Part shown: piece after piece, positions 5,795 to 5,916 of the stretch
Layout of the letters: each line of letters begins with the position of its first letter
Position numbering within the stretch: the first letter of the stretch is position 1
NCBI GenBank assembly: GCA_011375245.1
Contig: DRMA01000195.1
Coordinates: 1 to 5,916 of the forward strand
DNA length: 5,916 nucleotides
Direction of reading: 5' to 3'
Source of the DNA: Thiothrix sp.
GTDB lineage: Bacteria > Pseudomonadota > Gammaproteobacteria > Thiotrichales > Thiotrichaceae
The notes under the pieces: generated by a model
Database searches by the model: none
What the model was told of the DNA's origin: nothing
What the model saw: only the letters and a program-made list of their open reading frames with translations
Translations under genes and position numbers: made by a program

Positions 5795-5916
5795 ATGTCT
5801 AAAATTTATTCTTTATGGTTTGCTATCATTGTGATGATAGGTGGATTTTTTCCTGTTTATGCGCTCACACCTGTTTATACTTTGAATGAAGTATCAGGTA
5901 GTTTAGAGAGTTATCT
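5795..5916 (+). CDS. 5' end of a secreted protein gene (partial)
   Basis: ATG 5795 opens a frame that runs off the window after 40 full codons. Residues 1-23 look like a Sec signal peptide: a lysine at position 3, a hydrophobic core (LWFAIIVMIGGFF), then 'PVYA' before the mature start 'LTPVYTLNEVSGSLESY'. A Shine-Dalgarno AGGGGA sits at the right distance. The mature start has the flavour of extracellular beta-sandwich (PPC-like) domains, which often begin with 'GxxxSGxxGSxxYF', but the visible part is far too short to say. It is divergent from the PilY1-like gene, so the two exported proteins may share regulation from the intergenic region. Confidence 0.75.
   Translation, partial: MSKIYSLWFAIIVMIGGFFPVYALTPVYTLNEVSGSLESY

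Overview
The window looks like chromosomal DNA from a low-to-moderate GC gammaproteobacterium. The clues are standard Gram-negative export signals, c-type cytochromes of a respiratory style, and a type IV pilus PilY1-like protein. Heme-rich filamentous or sulfur- or methane-oxidising lineages would fit, but this is inference from gene content and no 16S or marker gene is present. No tRNA, rRNA, CRISPR array or insertion sequence was seen.

Left part (1-2047, + strand): the last 15 codons of an upstream gene are followed by three tightly packed genes. They encode a small polytopic membrane protein with histidines in its helices (cytochrome b-like candidate), a membrane-anchored pentaheme c-type cytochrome with five CxxCH sites, and a membrane-anchored monoheme protein of the Tll0287-like/DUF3365 type. 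The spacing (an immediate stop/start junction, then an 11-base overlap) indicates one transcript. Together they read as an inner-membrane and periplasmic heme module for electron transfer or redox sensing. A substrate or partner cannot be read from the sequence.

Middle (2048-2460): a leader-like stretch carries an AGGAGG with no normal start codon and a set of competing inverted repeats. It precedes a 62-codon, lysine/arginine/alanine-rich small ORF with a good ribosome binding site and AGG/AGA-rich codon use. A 9-bp perfect palindrome resembling a REP/terminator element separates this ORF from the convergent gene.

Right part (2461-5445, - strand): one 994-residue exported protein. Its C-terminal half looks like the PilY1 beta-propeller and it ends in the PilY1-like tail 'SWREL'. 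Its N-terminal half is a beta-rich, DUF3344-like domain instead of the von Willebrand A domain common in PilY1. The usual PilY1 calcium loop is degraded. No minor pilin genes are adjacent, so it may be an orphan adhesin or pilus-tip protein. A 349-base divergent intergenic region follows, with a plausible sigma-70 promoter, and then the first 40 codons of another secreted protein that runs off the window.
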